Source of the DNA: Bacteroides sp.
Lineage (GTDB): Bacteria; Bacteroidota; Bacteroidia; Bacteroidales; Muribaculaceae
DNA: 39,033 nucleotides
NCBI GenBank assembly: GCA_014801955.1
Contig: JAAVDE010000002.1
Location: 1-39,033, forward strand
Direction of reading: 5' to 3'
Shown here: piece after piece, positions 7,866-15,707 of the stretch
Numbering within the stretch: the stretch's first letter is position 1
How the letters are laid out: every line of letters starts with the position of its first letter
Program-made: the position numbers and the translations under genes
Notes under the pieces: generated by a model
The model's database searches: none
What the model was told of the DNA's origin: nothing
What the model saw: the letters and a program-made list of their open reading frames with translations, nothing else

Positions 7866-10310
7866 TTATTTCTTTTTGCGCGAGTGGTAACCGTAGCCAT
7901 AGGAGTAGCCATAGGTGCCGTAGATGCCGTGAACGGAGTCGGTCGCGTTGAGAATGAGCGCCAGGTTATTGTAGCGGTGCGAGTCGTAGATTTGGCGGAG
8001 AACCTTAATGTCGCTCTTTTCAAACAGGCCGCTGCGCATAACGAAGATGGTCATGTCGATATAGGGGTTCAGCAGGCGGGCGTCGGCAACGATTTCAACC
8101 GGCGGGCAGTCGAAAATAACGTAGTCGTAGCGTTCGCGCAGCTCGTCGATGAGTTTTTCGAGGTTGGGCGAGTAGAGCAGCTCGGTCGGGTTCGGCGGGG
8201 TGAGGCCCTCGGGCAGCAGGTCGAAGTTGGCGATGCCCTCAACGTTTTTGATAATCAGGTTGTCGAGGTTCATTTCCTTGCCAACGAGGTAGTCGACCAG
8301 ACCCTTGCGCGGCGAGCCGACATTGCGGCTGACCGTTCCCTTGCGCAGGTCGAGGTCAACCAGAATCGTCTTTTTGTTCTTCAGGGCGAAGATGGAGGCG
8401 GTGTTGAGGCTCACGAATGTTTTGCCGGAACCGGCGTTGAGGCTGACAACCATGATGGTGCGGCCGTGACCAATGTCCTGGCGGTGGTTCATCGTGCCCA
8501 TGAAGTCGATGTTGGTTCGAATCATGCGGAAGGCCTCGTTGGTGATGTCGTCGGTGTTGGGGCGCACAACGATTTCGCGCTTGTCCGACGGGTCGATGTG
8601 CGTTTTATTCTTCTTGAGCAGATTCGGAAGGGCGGCATGCTTGGCAACGTTTGTCAGCGGAACTTCGCCGAGGAACGGAATCTGGAGGTCCTCAATGTCG
8701 CGGCGCGAGCGCACTTTGGTGTTCATAACCTCGCGCATGTAGATAACAACCGTGGGAATCAACACACCGATAATAATCGCGAGCAGCAGAATCATCTTGT
8801 TGTTGGGCGACGTGGGCGTCGACGGGCCGTAGGGCTCCGTAATCATTCGGGTGTTGTAGACCGTGAATGCCTGCGACAGCTCGTTTTCCTCGCGGCGCTG
8901 CAGCAGGTAGAGATAGAGGCTCTCCTTAACCTTTTGTTTGCGCTCTTCGCTCATCAGGTATTTGGCCTGGCCGGGAGCGGTTGCGAGCTTGTTCTGCGTG
9001 TTTGAGTCGATGAGAGAGATTGAGTTATAGCGCTTGTTGAGGGTTTCGAGGGCGGCGTCGATCGACGTTAGGATTGCTTCGCGGGTGCGCTTGATGGCCT
9101 CGGTTTTCTGGCGCATGATAGGCGATTCCTCGGGGGTGGTTTCCAGGCGCATGTTGCGCTCGGCAACGGCGCGGTTATATTCCGTTACCAGCACCTGGAT
9201 GTTGGTGCCGCCGATTTCGGCGGTTGCGGGGAGCAGGCGGGTCAGGTCGCCGCTCATGAGTTCGCTCTTCAGGTATTTGCCAATGGCGATTTCCTGGGCC
9301 AGCTCGTTGAGGGCCTTTTGGTTGGCGCTGCTCTGCTCGAGATAGAGGTTAGCCATCGCATCCATGTTGAGCATGCGGTTGGCCGATTTATATTCGGTGA
9401 TGTTGGTTTCAACGTCGCCGAGTTCGTCTTCGATAGAAACCAGGCGGTCGTCGATGAAACGCGAGGTTGCAACGGCGATTTTATTGTGTTCGGCCACCCA
9501 GCGCTGATTGTAGGCCTCAACGATTTTGGTCAGGATTTCGTCGGCCTTTTTAATAGAGGCGTCGGTCAGCGAGAGCTGAACGATATTGCCCATATCTTCG
9601 TCGAACTTGCCTTTGACGGCGGTGCAGAGTTTGCGGGCTGCTTTCTTGAGCGGAGTGTGGGCGTATTTGATTTTCGTGGGTGCGGGTTTGCCTTTGGCGT
9701 CGGGTTTGTCGATGTAGTCGGTGGGGTCGAGCCTGAAGGTGCCGACCGGGGTTTTCACCGCCTGGCCGAATTGGGCTTCAACTGGGGAGCCGCTGACCTT
9801 TTTGCCGGCCATGCGGAACTGCGACAGCGTAGCGCCGGTCTTGGCGTCGTTGATTTTGATGGTGAAGCCATAGGAGGCGGTGGGGTTCACGACCGAGTCA
9901 ACGCGTTCAACGTCGACGGGCGAGGTGTGGTAGAGCTCCACCTTGCGCAGGTTGCGGCGGGTTGTGTAAACGTCGGTCAGGTCGAGCTGCGCAACGACGC
10001 GTTCCATGATTTCCGGCGAGGTCATCACGAACATTTCGTTGAGCGTTTCGCTCGGCACCGGGTTCACGCCGAGCATCGAAAGGTCGGCGCCGATGCTTTG
10101 CGACGAATCGTCTTTCAGCAGAATTTCGGTTGAGCGGGTATAGAGCGGCGTTGCCGACAGCAAGTAGAATGCGGCAAGCAGGATGCAGCAACCGAGTGAT
10201 ACGACGTACCACAACCATTTGGCGCGCATCTGGCGATAAAGATCGGTGAACGTCAGTCCGGTAGCTTCGCCGGTGTCACCGTTTAGTTGGCTCTGAATCG
10301 GTTCTTCCAT
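7866..10310 (-). CDS. Wzc-like polysaccharide co-polymerase with BY-kinase (tyrosine autokinase) domain
   Basis: This 814-residue inner-membrane protein controls exopolysaccharide or capsule chain length and export. A Wzz domain follows the first membrane helix (about residues 34-54), and a long periplasmic coiled-coil region fills the middle. A second helix (MILLLAIIIGVLIPTVVIYM) lies at about 510. The cytoplasmic bacterial tyrosine kinase has Walker A N-A-G-S-G-K-T at about 625, Walker A' I-L-V-D-L-D-L-R at about 652 and Walker B V-I-F-D-C-P-P at about 733. The C-terminal tail carries six tyrosines in G-Y repeats, the autophosphorylation cluster. Kinase and transmembrane activator are fused, as in Wzc and unlike CapA/CapB. 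It lies 51 bases downstream of the Wza-like partner. No polymerase or flippase lies nearby. Confidence 0.94.
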   Translation of the reverse strand: MEEPIQSQLNGDTGEATGLTFTDLYRQMRAKWLWYVVSLGCCILLAAFYLLSATPLYTRSTEILLKDDSSQSIGADLSMLGVNPVPSETLNEMFVMTSPEIMERVVAQLDLTDVYTTRRNLRKVELYHTSPVDVERVDSVVNPTASYGFTIKINDAKTGATLSQFRMAGKKVSGSPVEAQFGQAVKTPVGTFRLDPTDYIDKPDAKGKPAPTKIKYAHTPLKKAARKLCTAVKGKFDEDMGNIVQLSLTDASIKKADEILTKIVEAYNQRWVAEHNKIAVATSRFIDDRLVSIEDELGDVETNITEYKSANRMLNMDAMANLYLEQSSANQKALNELAQEIAIGKYLKSELMSGDLTRLLPATAEIGGTNIQVLVTEYNRAVAERNMRLETTPEESPIMRQKTEAIKRTREAILTSIDAALETLNKRYNSISLIDSNTQNKLATAPGQAKYLMSEERKQKVKESLYLYLLQRREENELSQAFTVYNTRMITEPYGPSTPTSPNNKMILLLAIIIGVLIPTVVIYMREVMNTKVRSRRDIEDLQIPFLGEVPLTNVAKHAALPNLLKKNKTHIDPSDKREIVVRPNTDDITNEAFRMIRTNIDFMGTMNHRQDIGHGRTIMVVSLNAGSGKTFVSLNTASIFALKNKKTILVDLDLRKGTVSRNVGSPRKGLVDYLVGKEMNLDNLIIKNVEGIANFDLLPEGLTPPNPTELLYSPNLEKLIDELRERYDYVIFDCPPVEIVADARLLNPYIDMTIFVMRSGLFEKSDIKVLRQIYDSHRYNNLALILNATDSVHGIYGTYGYSYGYGYHSRKKK

Positions 10311-10361
10311 GTATAATCGGGCGGGGATTGTCGAGTGGGTGGAGATTGATGGTTGAGGGAA

Positions 10362-11201
10362 TTAGCGGCTGAGGGTAATCGCAAAGGTTGCGATGGTGAT
10401 TGCCAGCGACGCCAGCGAGGTCCAGAAGCCGACGCTTTTGAATGTGTTTTCGTTGAGGGTGCTCTGGCCGGCGCGAACCGAGTTGGGTTCAACGTAGATG
10501 ATGTCGTTTTGCTTAACGTAGTAGGCCGGAGATTCGAGGAATGCGGTTCCGCGCAGGTCGAGTTTGTAGGATTTGCGGGTGCCGTCGGGCTGCTCGCGCA
10601 GAACCCAAACTGCGTCGCGGCGGCCATAGATGGTCAGGTCGCCGGCCATTGCAAGAGCTTCCAGAACCGTAAGGTCGTCTTTGACAATGTTATATGTGTC
10701 GTTCGTCTTGACCTCGCCCATAGTTGAGAAGGTTAGGTTGGCGAACTGAACGGTTACGTTGATGGAGTTGTTTTTGACCAGGCGGTCGTTGATAATCCGC
10801 TTCTCGATTTTGCGGGCGATTTGCTGGCGGGTCAGGCCGGCAACGTGGATGTCGCCGATCATCGGCATTGCAATGTCGCCGCGGTCGTTAACGGTGTAGG
10901 GGAGCATGACGGAGGTCGTTGTCATCTGAACGCCGGTGCCGTTGACTGCGTTGGGGCGCTGGGAGCCGGAGAGCAGGGTCAGTCGTGCGGCCATCTCGGC
11001 GTCAGACGAGCTGACGTAAACCATAATTTCGTCGCCGGCTTTAACCTCGATGGGCTGACCGGTTGCTTGCGCTACTGTTCCGTCGGGAGTAAGGTTCTGG
11101 AAATAGAGCACGTTCTTCTCTGCACCGCATCCTGAAAGGGTCAGCGCCAGCAGCATCGCGCCGCAAATTGAAGTTAATGCATGCTTTATCTTATTGAACA
11201 T
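10362..11201 (-). CDS. Wza-like polysaccharide export outer-membrane lipoprotein
   Basis: This 279-residue lipoprotein has a signal peptide ending in the lipobox L-S-G-C with Cys25. It carries a Poly_export domain at about residues 50-135 (V-K-A-G-D-E-I-M-V-Y-V and a downstream I-G-D-I-H-V-A-G-L-T). An SLBB-type domain follows at about 155-235. The C-terminal hydrophobic segment (FWTSLASLAITIATFAITL) suits the amphipathic or membrane-spanning C-terminus of such exporters. In the family it forms the outer-membrane channel that works with Wzc. It is the first gene of a two-gene unit with the kinase and has a clear promoter about 70 bases upstream. Confidence 0.92.
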   Translation of the reverse strand: MFNKIKHALTSICGAMLLALTLSGCGAEKNVLYFQNLTPDGTVAQATGQPIEVKAGDEIMVYVSSSDAEMAARLTLLSGSQRPNAVNGTGVQMTTTSVMLPYTVNDRGDIAMPMIGDIHVAGLTRQQIARKIEKRIINDRLVKNNSINVTVQFANLTFSTMGEVKTNDTYNIVKDDLTVLEALAMAGDLTIYGRRDAVWVLREQPDGTRKSYKLDLRGTAFLESPAYYVKQNDIIYVEPNSVRAGQSTLNENTFKSVGFWTSLASLAITIATFAITLSR

Positions 11202-11271
11202 GATTGGATTATCTGGTTTTGATAAGGGTTTTATTTGTGATGATACTCGATGAGTGTTTTTTACAATGGCG

Positions 11272-11303
11272 CAAATTTAAGAATTTTTTACGAACTTAAC
11301 AAA
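11272..11303 (-). promoter_or_regulatory. Promoter for the Wza/Wzc unit
   Basis: On the minus strand, TTTG at 11303-11300 and TAAATTTG at 11279-11272 are separated by exactly 20 bases. This is a full match to the Bacteroidales consensus. The predicted 5' leader is about 60-65 bases. Confidence 0.8.
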
Positions 11304-11305
11304 AG

Positions 11306-11328
11306 TAAAGACTAAAAATCAGTCTTTA
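11306..11328 (-). terminator. Possible weak terminator overlapping the GT2 stop codon
   Basis: TAAAGACT (11306-11313) and AGTCTTTA (11321-11328) form an 8-bp AT-rich stem with a 7-base loop. It overlaps the glycosyltransferase stop and is followed on the minus strand by CTTTTG. It abuts the Wza promoter. The stem is weak, so the call is tentative. Confidence 0.4.
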
Positions 11329-12320
11329 ATGTTGTTTAACATAGAGAATCGGCGTTTTTGGCGCACGAAATAGTCAACCAGGATGTTTGGCCGGCCTTTC
11401 AGCAGGTTCACGCCGGCTTTGGCCGATTTTGCCTGCGGGGCCATTTTTCGGTAGTCGCGGTGGGCGCGGAGAATTGCTGCCGAGTCGGCGAAATTGAGCG
11501 AAGCAACGCTTTTGAGCCACGCGATGGTGTCGAGCAGGCGGCGGCGCGTCAGGGCGGCGGCGCGGTCGGCTTCGGGCAGGTTTTTATGGAGCAGCAAAAG
11601 GTTATTGCGGAAGTTCAGATAGGTTTTGCGCGGGTTGCCCATCGGCAGCGAGCCGCCGCCGAGGTGTTCGACCTCCGCCGCCGGAACGACGGCAATCTCC
11701 TTTCCGGCCAGGCGGATGCGCCAGCAGAGGTCAATCTCCTCCATGTGGGCGAAGAAGCTCTCGTCCAGGCCGCCGACCGAGCGATATAGCTCCGTGCGCA
11801 CCATCAGCGCGGCGCCGGTTGCCCAGTCGCAGCGAATCGGGTCGTTATATTGGCTGCAGTCGGTTTCGAGGGTCGAGAAGATGCGTCCGCGACAAAAGGG
11901 GTAGCCGTTGCGGTCGAGAAAACCGCCGCTGGCGCCGGCATATTCGAACTTTTCGGGATTATGCCAGCTCAGGATTTTCGGCTGACATGCGCCGACGCCG
12001 GGGTTCGCCTCCATGAACTCAAACAGAGTGCGGTCCCAGCCGCGCCGCGGAGCAACGTCGGAGTTCAGCAGAATGGTGTAGGGCGTTTGGATTTGCTCCA
12101 GGGCGAGGTTATAGCCGCCGGCAAAGCCGTGGTTCTCGCTGAAGCTGATGGTCGGCAGCCCGAGCCAGCGAACATAGTCGAGCGAGCCGTCGGTCGAGCC
12201 GTTGTCGGCCACGATTATTTCCGAAAGCTCCAGGTCCGAAGCCTCCATTACCCGCGGCAGATACTCCTTCAGAAGGTTGATGCCGTTCCAGTTCAGAATA
12301 ACGATGCTGACTTGTTTCAT
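11319..12320 (-). CDS. Family 2 glycosyltransferase (rhamnosyltransferase-like)
   Basis: This 333-residue GT-A fold enzyme transfers a sugar from a nucleotide donor. The N-terminus is V-S-I-V-I-L-N-W-N-G, with the V-A-D-N-G-S-T-D-G-S nucleotide-binding motif at about residues 37-46. The DXD-equivalent is L-L-N-S-D-V-A at about 86-92. An acceptor-side motif, E-E-I-D-L-C-W-R-I, lies at about 193. These features match WcaA/rhamnosyltransferase-like GT2 enzymes, but the actual sugar cannot be told. There are no membrane segments. The start overlaps the mtaB stop by ATGA, which suggests translational coupling. Its product may feed the neighbouring Wza/Wzc export pair, but this is only inference from proximity. 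Confidence 0.92.
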   Translation of the reverse strand: MKQVSIVILNWNGINLLKEYLPRVMEASDLELSEIIVADNGSTDGSLDYVRWLGLPTISFSENHGFAGGYNLALEQIQTPYTILLNSDVAPRRGWDRTLFEFMEANPGVGACQPKILSWHNPEKFEYAGASGGFLDRNGYPFCRGRIFSTLETDCSQYNDPIRCDWATGAALMVRTELYRSVGGLDESFFAHMEEIDLCWRIRLAGKEIAVVPAAEVEHLGGGSLPMGNPRKTYLNFRNNLLLLHKNLPEADRAAALTRRRLLDTIAWLKSVASLNFADSAAILRAHRDYRKMAPQAKSAKAGVNLLKGRPNILVDYFVRQKRRFSMLNNIKD

Positions 12321-13600
12321 TCTATGACGGTTGCGGTGAATTTATCGGCCTCGGGGCTGAGCGAGTCGAGCCTGACTTGAACAACCCGGTTGGCCAGGTC
12401 GGGGCGCACCGAGTCGAGCTCAACGCGCAGATAGTTGTCGGTGAATCCGCCGGTTTTGCCGTGGCTGACGTGCTCGATAAGCGCCGGACGCACGGTTCCG
12501 ACAAACGGCTCGGAAAAGGAGCGCTGGCGGGCTGTCGAGACCTCGGTCATTACCTGCATGCGGCGGTGTTTCTCCTCCTGGCTGACGATGAAGTCGATGT
12601 CGGTCAGCGCGCGGGTGCCCGGACGCTCGGAGTAGGGGAACACATGGAGCCGCGAAATCGGCAACGACTCAACGAAGGCGCGGCTCTTTTCAAACAGTTC
12701 GGGCGTTTCGCCGCGGGCGCCGACAATCAGGTCAACGCCGATAAACGCATGGGGCATCGCGGCTTTGATTTTGCTGACCTTGTCGGCAAACAGGTCGGTC
12801 AGATAGTGGCGGCGCATCAGGCGCAGAACCTCGTCGGAGCCGCACTGCAGCGGAACGTGGAAGTGGGGCATGAAGCGGCGGCTGCCGGCAACGAAGTCGA
12901 TGATTTCGTCGGTCAGCAGGTCGGGCTCGATGGAGCTGATGCGATAGCGCTCGATGCCGTCAACGTCGTCGAGCGCGCGACAGAGGTCAAGAAACGTCTT
13001 GTCGGTTCCGTTGCCATAGTCGCCGATGTTGACCCCGGTCAGAACGATTTCCTTGCCCCCTTCGGCGGCAACGGTGCGAGCCTGGCCGACCAGCTGCTCG
13101 ATTGAGCCCGAACGCGAGCGGCCGCGGGCGGCGGGAATGGTGCAGTAGGAACACCAGTAGTTGCAGCCGTCCTGCACCTTCAGGAAGTAGCGGGTTCGGT
13201 CGCCGCGGGAACATGACGGCATGAACTCGCGCAGGTTTTTCGACGGCTCGACCGGGTCGGGCGCCCCGGCGCCGCAAACGTAGTCGGCGATGCGGAGCTT
13301 ATCGTTGATGCCAACGACCATCGCAACCCCCGGCAAGGCGGCAACCTCGACCGGCTGCAACTGGGCGTAGCAGCCGGTAACGATGATTTGCGCCTCGGGG
13401 TAGCGACTGTTGAGCGAACGAATCAGGCGGCGACACTTGCGGTCGGCCTCGGCGGTTACCGAGCAGGTGTTAACTATGCAGAAGTCGGGAATCTCGCCGG
13501 GGTTTATACGCGCAACACCGCGGTCAGCCAGAGCTGCCGCGATGGTGCCGGTCTCGGCGAAGTTCAACTTGCAGCCGAGTGTTGAATAGGATGCTTTCAA
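12317..13600 (-). CDS. mtaB: tRNA t6A37 methylthiotransferase MtaB
   Basis: This 427-residue radical SAM methylthiotransferase converts t6A37 of tRNA to ms2t6A. The N-terminal UPF0004 domain begins T-L-G-C-K-L-N and has further cysteines in V-N-T-C-S-V-T and V-T-G-C-Y-A-Q; these are the three ligands of the auxiliary 4Fe-4S cluster. The radical SAM motif C-x3-C-x2-C (C-N-Y-W-C-S-Y-C) is at about residues 145-152. A TRAM domain fills the last 60 residues. The T-L-G-C-K start and length favour MtaB over MiaB or RimO. The start codon is TTG, one base after the GH20 stop; no in-frame ATG lies close upstream. It should be cytoplasmic. Confidence 0.94.
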   Translation of the reverse strand: MKASYSTLGCKLNFAETGTIAAALADRGVARINPGEIPDFCIVNTCSVTAEADRKCRRLIRSLNSRYPEAQIIVTGCYAQLQPVEVAALPGVAMVVGINDKLRIADYVCGAGAPDPVEPSKNLREFMPSCSRGDRTRYFLKVQDGCNYWCSYCTIPAARGRSRSGSIEQLVGQARTVAAEGGKEIVLTGVNIGDYGNGTDKTFLDLCRALDDVDGIERYRISSIEPDLLTDEIIDFVAGSRRFMPHFHVPLQCGSDEVLRLMRRHYLTDLFADKVSKIKAAMPHAFIGVDLIVGARGETPELFEKSRAFVESLPISRLHVFPYSERPGTRALTDIDFIVSQEEKHRRMQVMTEVSTARQRSFSEPFVGTVRPALIEHVSHGKTGGFTDNYLRVELDSVRPDLANRVVQVRLDSLSPEADKFTATVIE

Positions 13601-13601
13601 A

Positions 13602-15581
13602 TTATTTGATCGCGTTGGTAACTTTCAGGTTGGTGATTTTTGAGTTGAATTTGCCGGTTTGGGCGAGGGGGAACACGAGGGTGCGCACCTGGGCCATTTT
13701 GTTCTTCATGTTGTAGGAAACCCAGCGGATGTTCATGTCGTCGATGAGCTTGCCGTTAACATAGAGTTTGGTGCCTTTGTTGTCGCCGGTGATTTTAACG
13801 TTGAGTTTCTCGCCGGGGCGAACGTCGTAGCGGAACGTGTTGAGGTGGCCTTCGCGCGAGTAGCCGAGCTTGCCCTCGATGGGGTCGGAGAGCCAGAACG
13901 TTGAGTTGGGGCCTTCGAAGAGCTTGGTGCCTTTGGCTTCGTTGGCGCCGTCGATGGTAAATTCAACCGTGTAGTCATAGCCGATTTCTTCCAGCGGGAG
14001 CTTGCTGCCGGGCTTAACGACGTCGAGGGCCAGCACTTCGCTAACCTCGCCGGGAGTGCCCTGGCGGCTGAGGAAGTTAACGCCGGGAGCTTCAACCATT
14101 TTGGAGCTGCGGGCAATGAATTCGTCGTAGGGCACGCTGACTTCGTTGGCGCTCCAGGTCTTGGCGGCCATGGTCGGCAGGGCGTGTTTAACGCGGTGGG
14201 CAATGTCTTTAACGGTCAGGCCATTGTTGGGGTGGTCGTTCCAAACGGCAAACATGCCGCCGCGGATTTTCTGTTTTGCGGTGTCGGCGCTGAAGGTTAT
14301 GTTGCCGATGGTTGCGGGCGTCCAGTTTTCGTAGAGAGCCTTGGTATTGAGATAGTCGTAGTAGTAGCCGGCGCTCGGCACGATGTAGGTCCAGCCGTCG
14401 GGAATCGAAATCAGCTCATAGCCCTGGTCGATCATGTCGCGGGGGTTGGCATAGCCGTTGCTCCAGGCATACATCAGAACATTGTCGGACTGAACCGGGG
14501 TCTGGCCCTTGGCGTGGGTCAGCGAGCCCCAGATAACAGGCTTCTTGCCTAATTTCTCAACGTATTTGATATAGTAGTCGGTGAAGCCGCGGAACTGCTC
14601 CATGGTCAGCGAGTCGCCCTGATATTCGTCGGTGCCGATATGGAAAAGCGGGCCGCTGAAAACGGGGTCGTCACCGCCGATGTATTCAGCCAGCAGAGTG
14701 TCGATGAACTCGTAGGTCTTGGGGTTGGTGATGTCGAGGTGGTCGCGGCCGTTGCGTCCGGTGCTGGCGATTTCGGGGATATACTGGGTGAAAGCCAGCG
14801 AGTGGGCGGGGATATCGAATTCCGGAAGGATTTCAATGCCTTTGGACTTGGCATACTTGATGAGGTCGCGGAACTCCTGTTTGGTATAGGAACCGTCGCG
14901 CGAGGTCAGGCCGGGGAACTTGTCGGATTCCATGCGGAAGCCCCAGGGGGTCTTGTCCCAGTCGTTGTCGAAGTAGTAGGGGAAAGCGTTGTCGTTAAGG
15001 TGAATATGGAGGGTATTCATCTTGTAGTAGCTCATGGTGTTGATGAGCGCATAGATATAGTCCAGCGGAATGAACTTGCGGCCGGTGTCGAGCAGGAAGC
15101 CACGCCAAGCGTATTGCGGGGCGTCGTTAATGGTGCCGACGGGGAGCGCCAGGCCGCTTTCGGAGTTTTCGGTCATTTGCAGCAGAGTGCGCGTTGCCCA
15201 GTAGAGGCCTTCGGCGGTCGGAGCGGAAAGAACAACGCCTTTCGGGGTTACTTCAATGGTATAGGACTCGTTGTTTTCGCCCTTTTTGGCCTTTTTCAGC
15301 TGCAGCGAAATGTCGCCTTTCTTGGCTTTTTCGGCAACTACGGGGAGTTCGGTGCCGGTCAGGGTAGTGTAGTCCTGGCCGAGTTGGCGTGCGATTTCGA
15401 TAACTTCGGGCTTCTTGGGGTCGGCAACGATGCGCGTCGAGGCTGCAGCGGGAACGAATGAGCCGTCGCCACCTTTCCAGGAGGCTACTTCGGGAACTGT
15501 AAATGGCTTGGGGTTAGCGGCATAAACTGCGGATGCCCCTGCGAGCATCATTGCCGCGAACAGAGTCTTTTGAATGTTCAT
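13602..15581 (-). CDS. Secreted beta-N-acetylhexosaminidase, GH20
   Basis: This 659-residue enzyme removes terminal beta-linked GlcNAc or GalNAc from glycans such as mucin or glycosphingolipid chains. It has a signal peptide (residues 1 to about 21, ending VYA-A). A GH20b-like N-terminal domain spans about 25-160 and the GH20 TIM barrel about 165-510. The catalytic Asp-Glu pair lies in H-I-G-T-D-E-Y-Q at about residue 318. A lectin/LamG-like beta-sandwich of about 140 residues ends the protein. No lipobox is present, so it is probably periplasmic. It precedes mtaB by one base, so the hydrolase may share a transcript with an unrelated tRNA enzyme. Confidence 0.95.
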   Translation of the reverse strand: MNIQKTLFAAMMLAGASAVYAANPKPFTVPEVASWKGGDGSFVPAAASTRIVADPKKPEVIEIARQLGQDYTTLTGTELPVVAEKAKKGDISLQLKKAKKGENNESYTIEVTPKGVVLSAPTAEGLYWATRTLLQMTENSESGLALPVGTINDAPQYAWRGFLLDTGRKFIPLDYIYALINTMSYYKMNTLHIHLNDNAFPYYFDNDWDKTPWGFRMESDKFPGLTSRDGSYTKQEFRDLIKYAKSKGIEILPEFDIPAHSLAFTQYIPEIASTGRNGRDHLDITNPKTYEFIDTLLAEYIGGDDPVFSGPLFHIGTDEYQGDSLTMEQFRGFTDYYIKYVEKLGKKPVIWGSLTHAKGQTPVQSDNVLMYAWSNGYANPRDMIDQGYELISIPDGWTYIVPSAGYYYDYLNTKALYENWTPATIGNITFSADTAKQKIRGGMFAVWNDHPNNGLTVKDIAHRVKHALPTMAAKTWSANEVSVPYDEFIARSSKMVEAPGVNFLSRQGTPGEVSEVLALDVVKPGSKLPLEEIGYDYTVEFTIDGANEAKGTKLFEGPNSTFWLSDPIEGKLGYSREGHLNTFRYDVRPGEKLNVKITGDNKGTKLYVNGKLIDDMNIRWVSYNMKNKMAQVRTLVFPLAQTGKFNSKITNLKVTNAIK

Positions 15582-15608
15582 GATTGCGGTTTATAGGTTA
15601 ATACTCCG

Positions 15609-15640
15609 CAAATTTACGCAAAATTTCTGAAGAGCGCAAA
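15609..15640 (-). promoter_or_regulatory. Promoter for the GH20-mtaB-GT2 unit
   Basis: On the minus strand, TTTG at 15640-15637 and TAAATTTG at 15616-15609 are 20 bases apart. The ATG lies 27 bases after the -7 box. The -33 box starts immediately after the T tract of the upstream terminator. Confidence 0.8.
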
Positions 15641-15641
15641 G

Positions 15642-15677
15642 AAAAAGGCCGAATCAATGAATTTTGATTCGGCCTTT
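15642..15677 (-). terminator. Intrinsic terminator after the T9SS surface-protein gene
   Basis: A perfect 14-bp stem, AAAGGCCGAATCAA (15644-15657) and TTGATTCGGCCTTT (15664-15677), has a 6-base loop. On the minus strand it runs out in CCTTTTTC. It lies 30 bases past the stop at 15708. Confidence 0.9.
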
Positions 15678-15707
15678 CGGTTGATTGCGTGTTAAAATCG
15701 GGAGCGT

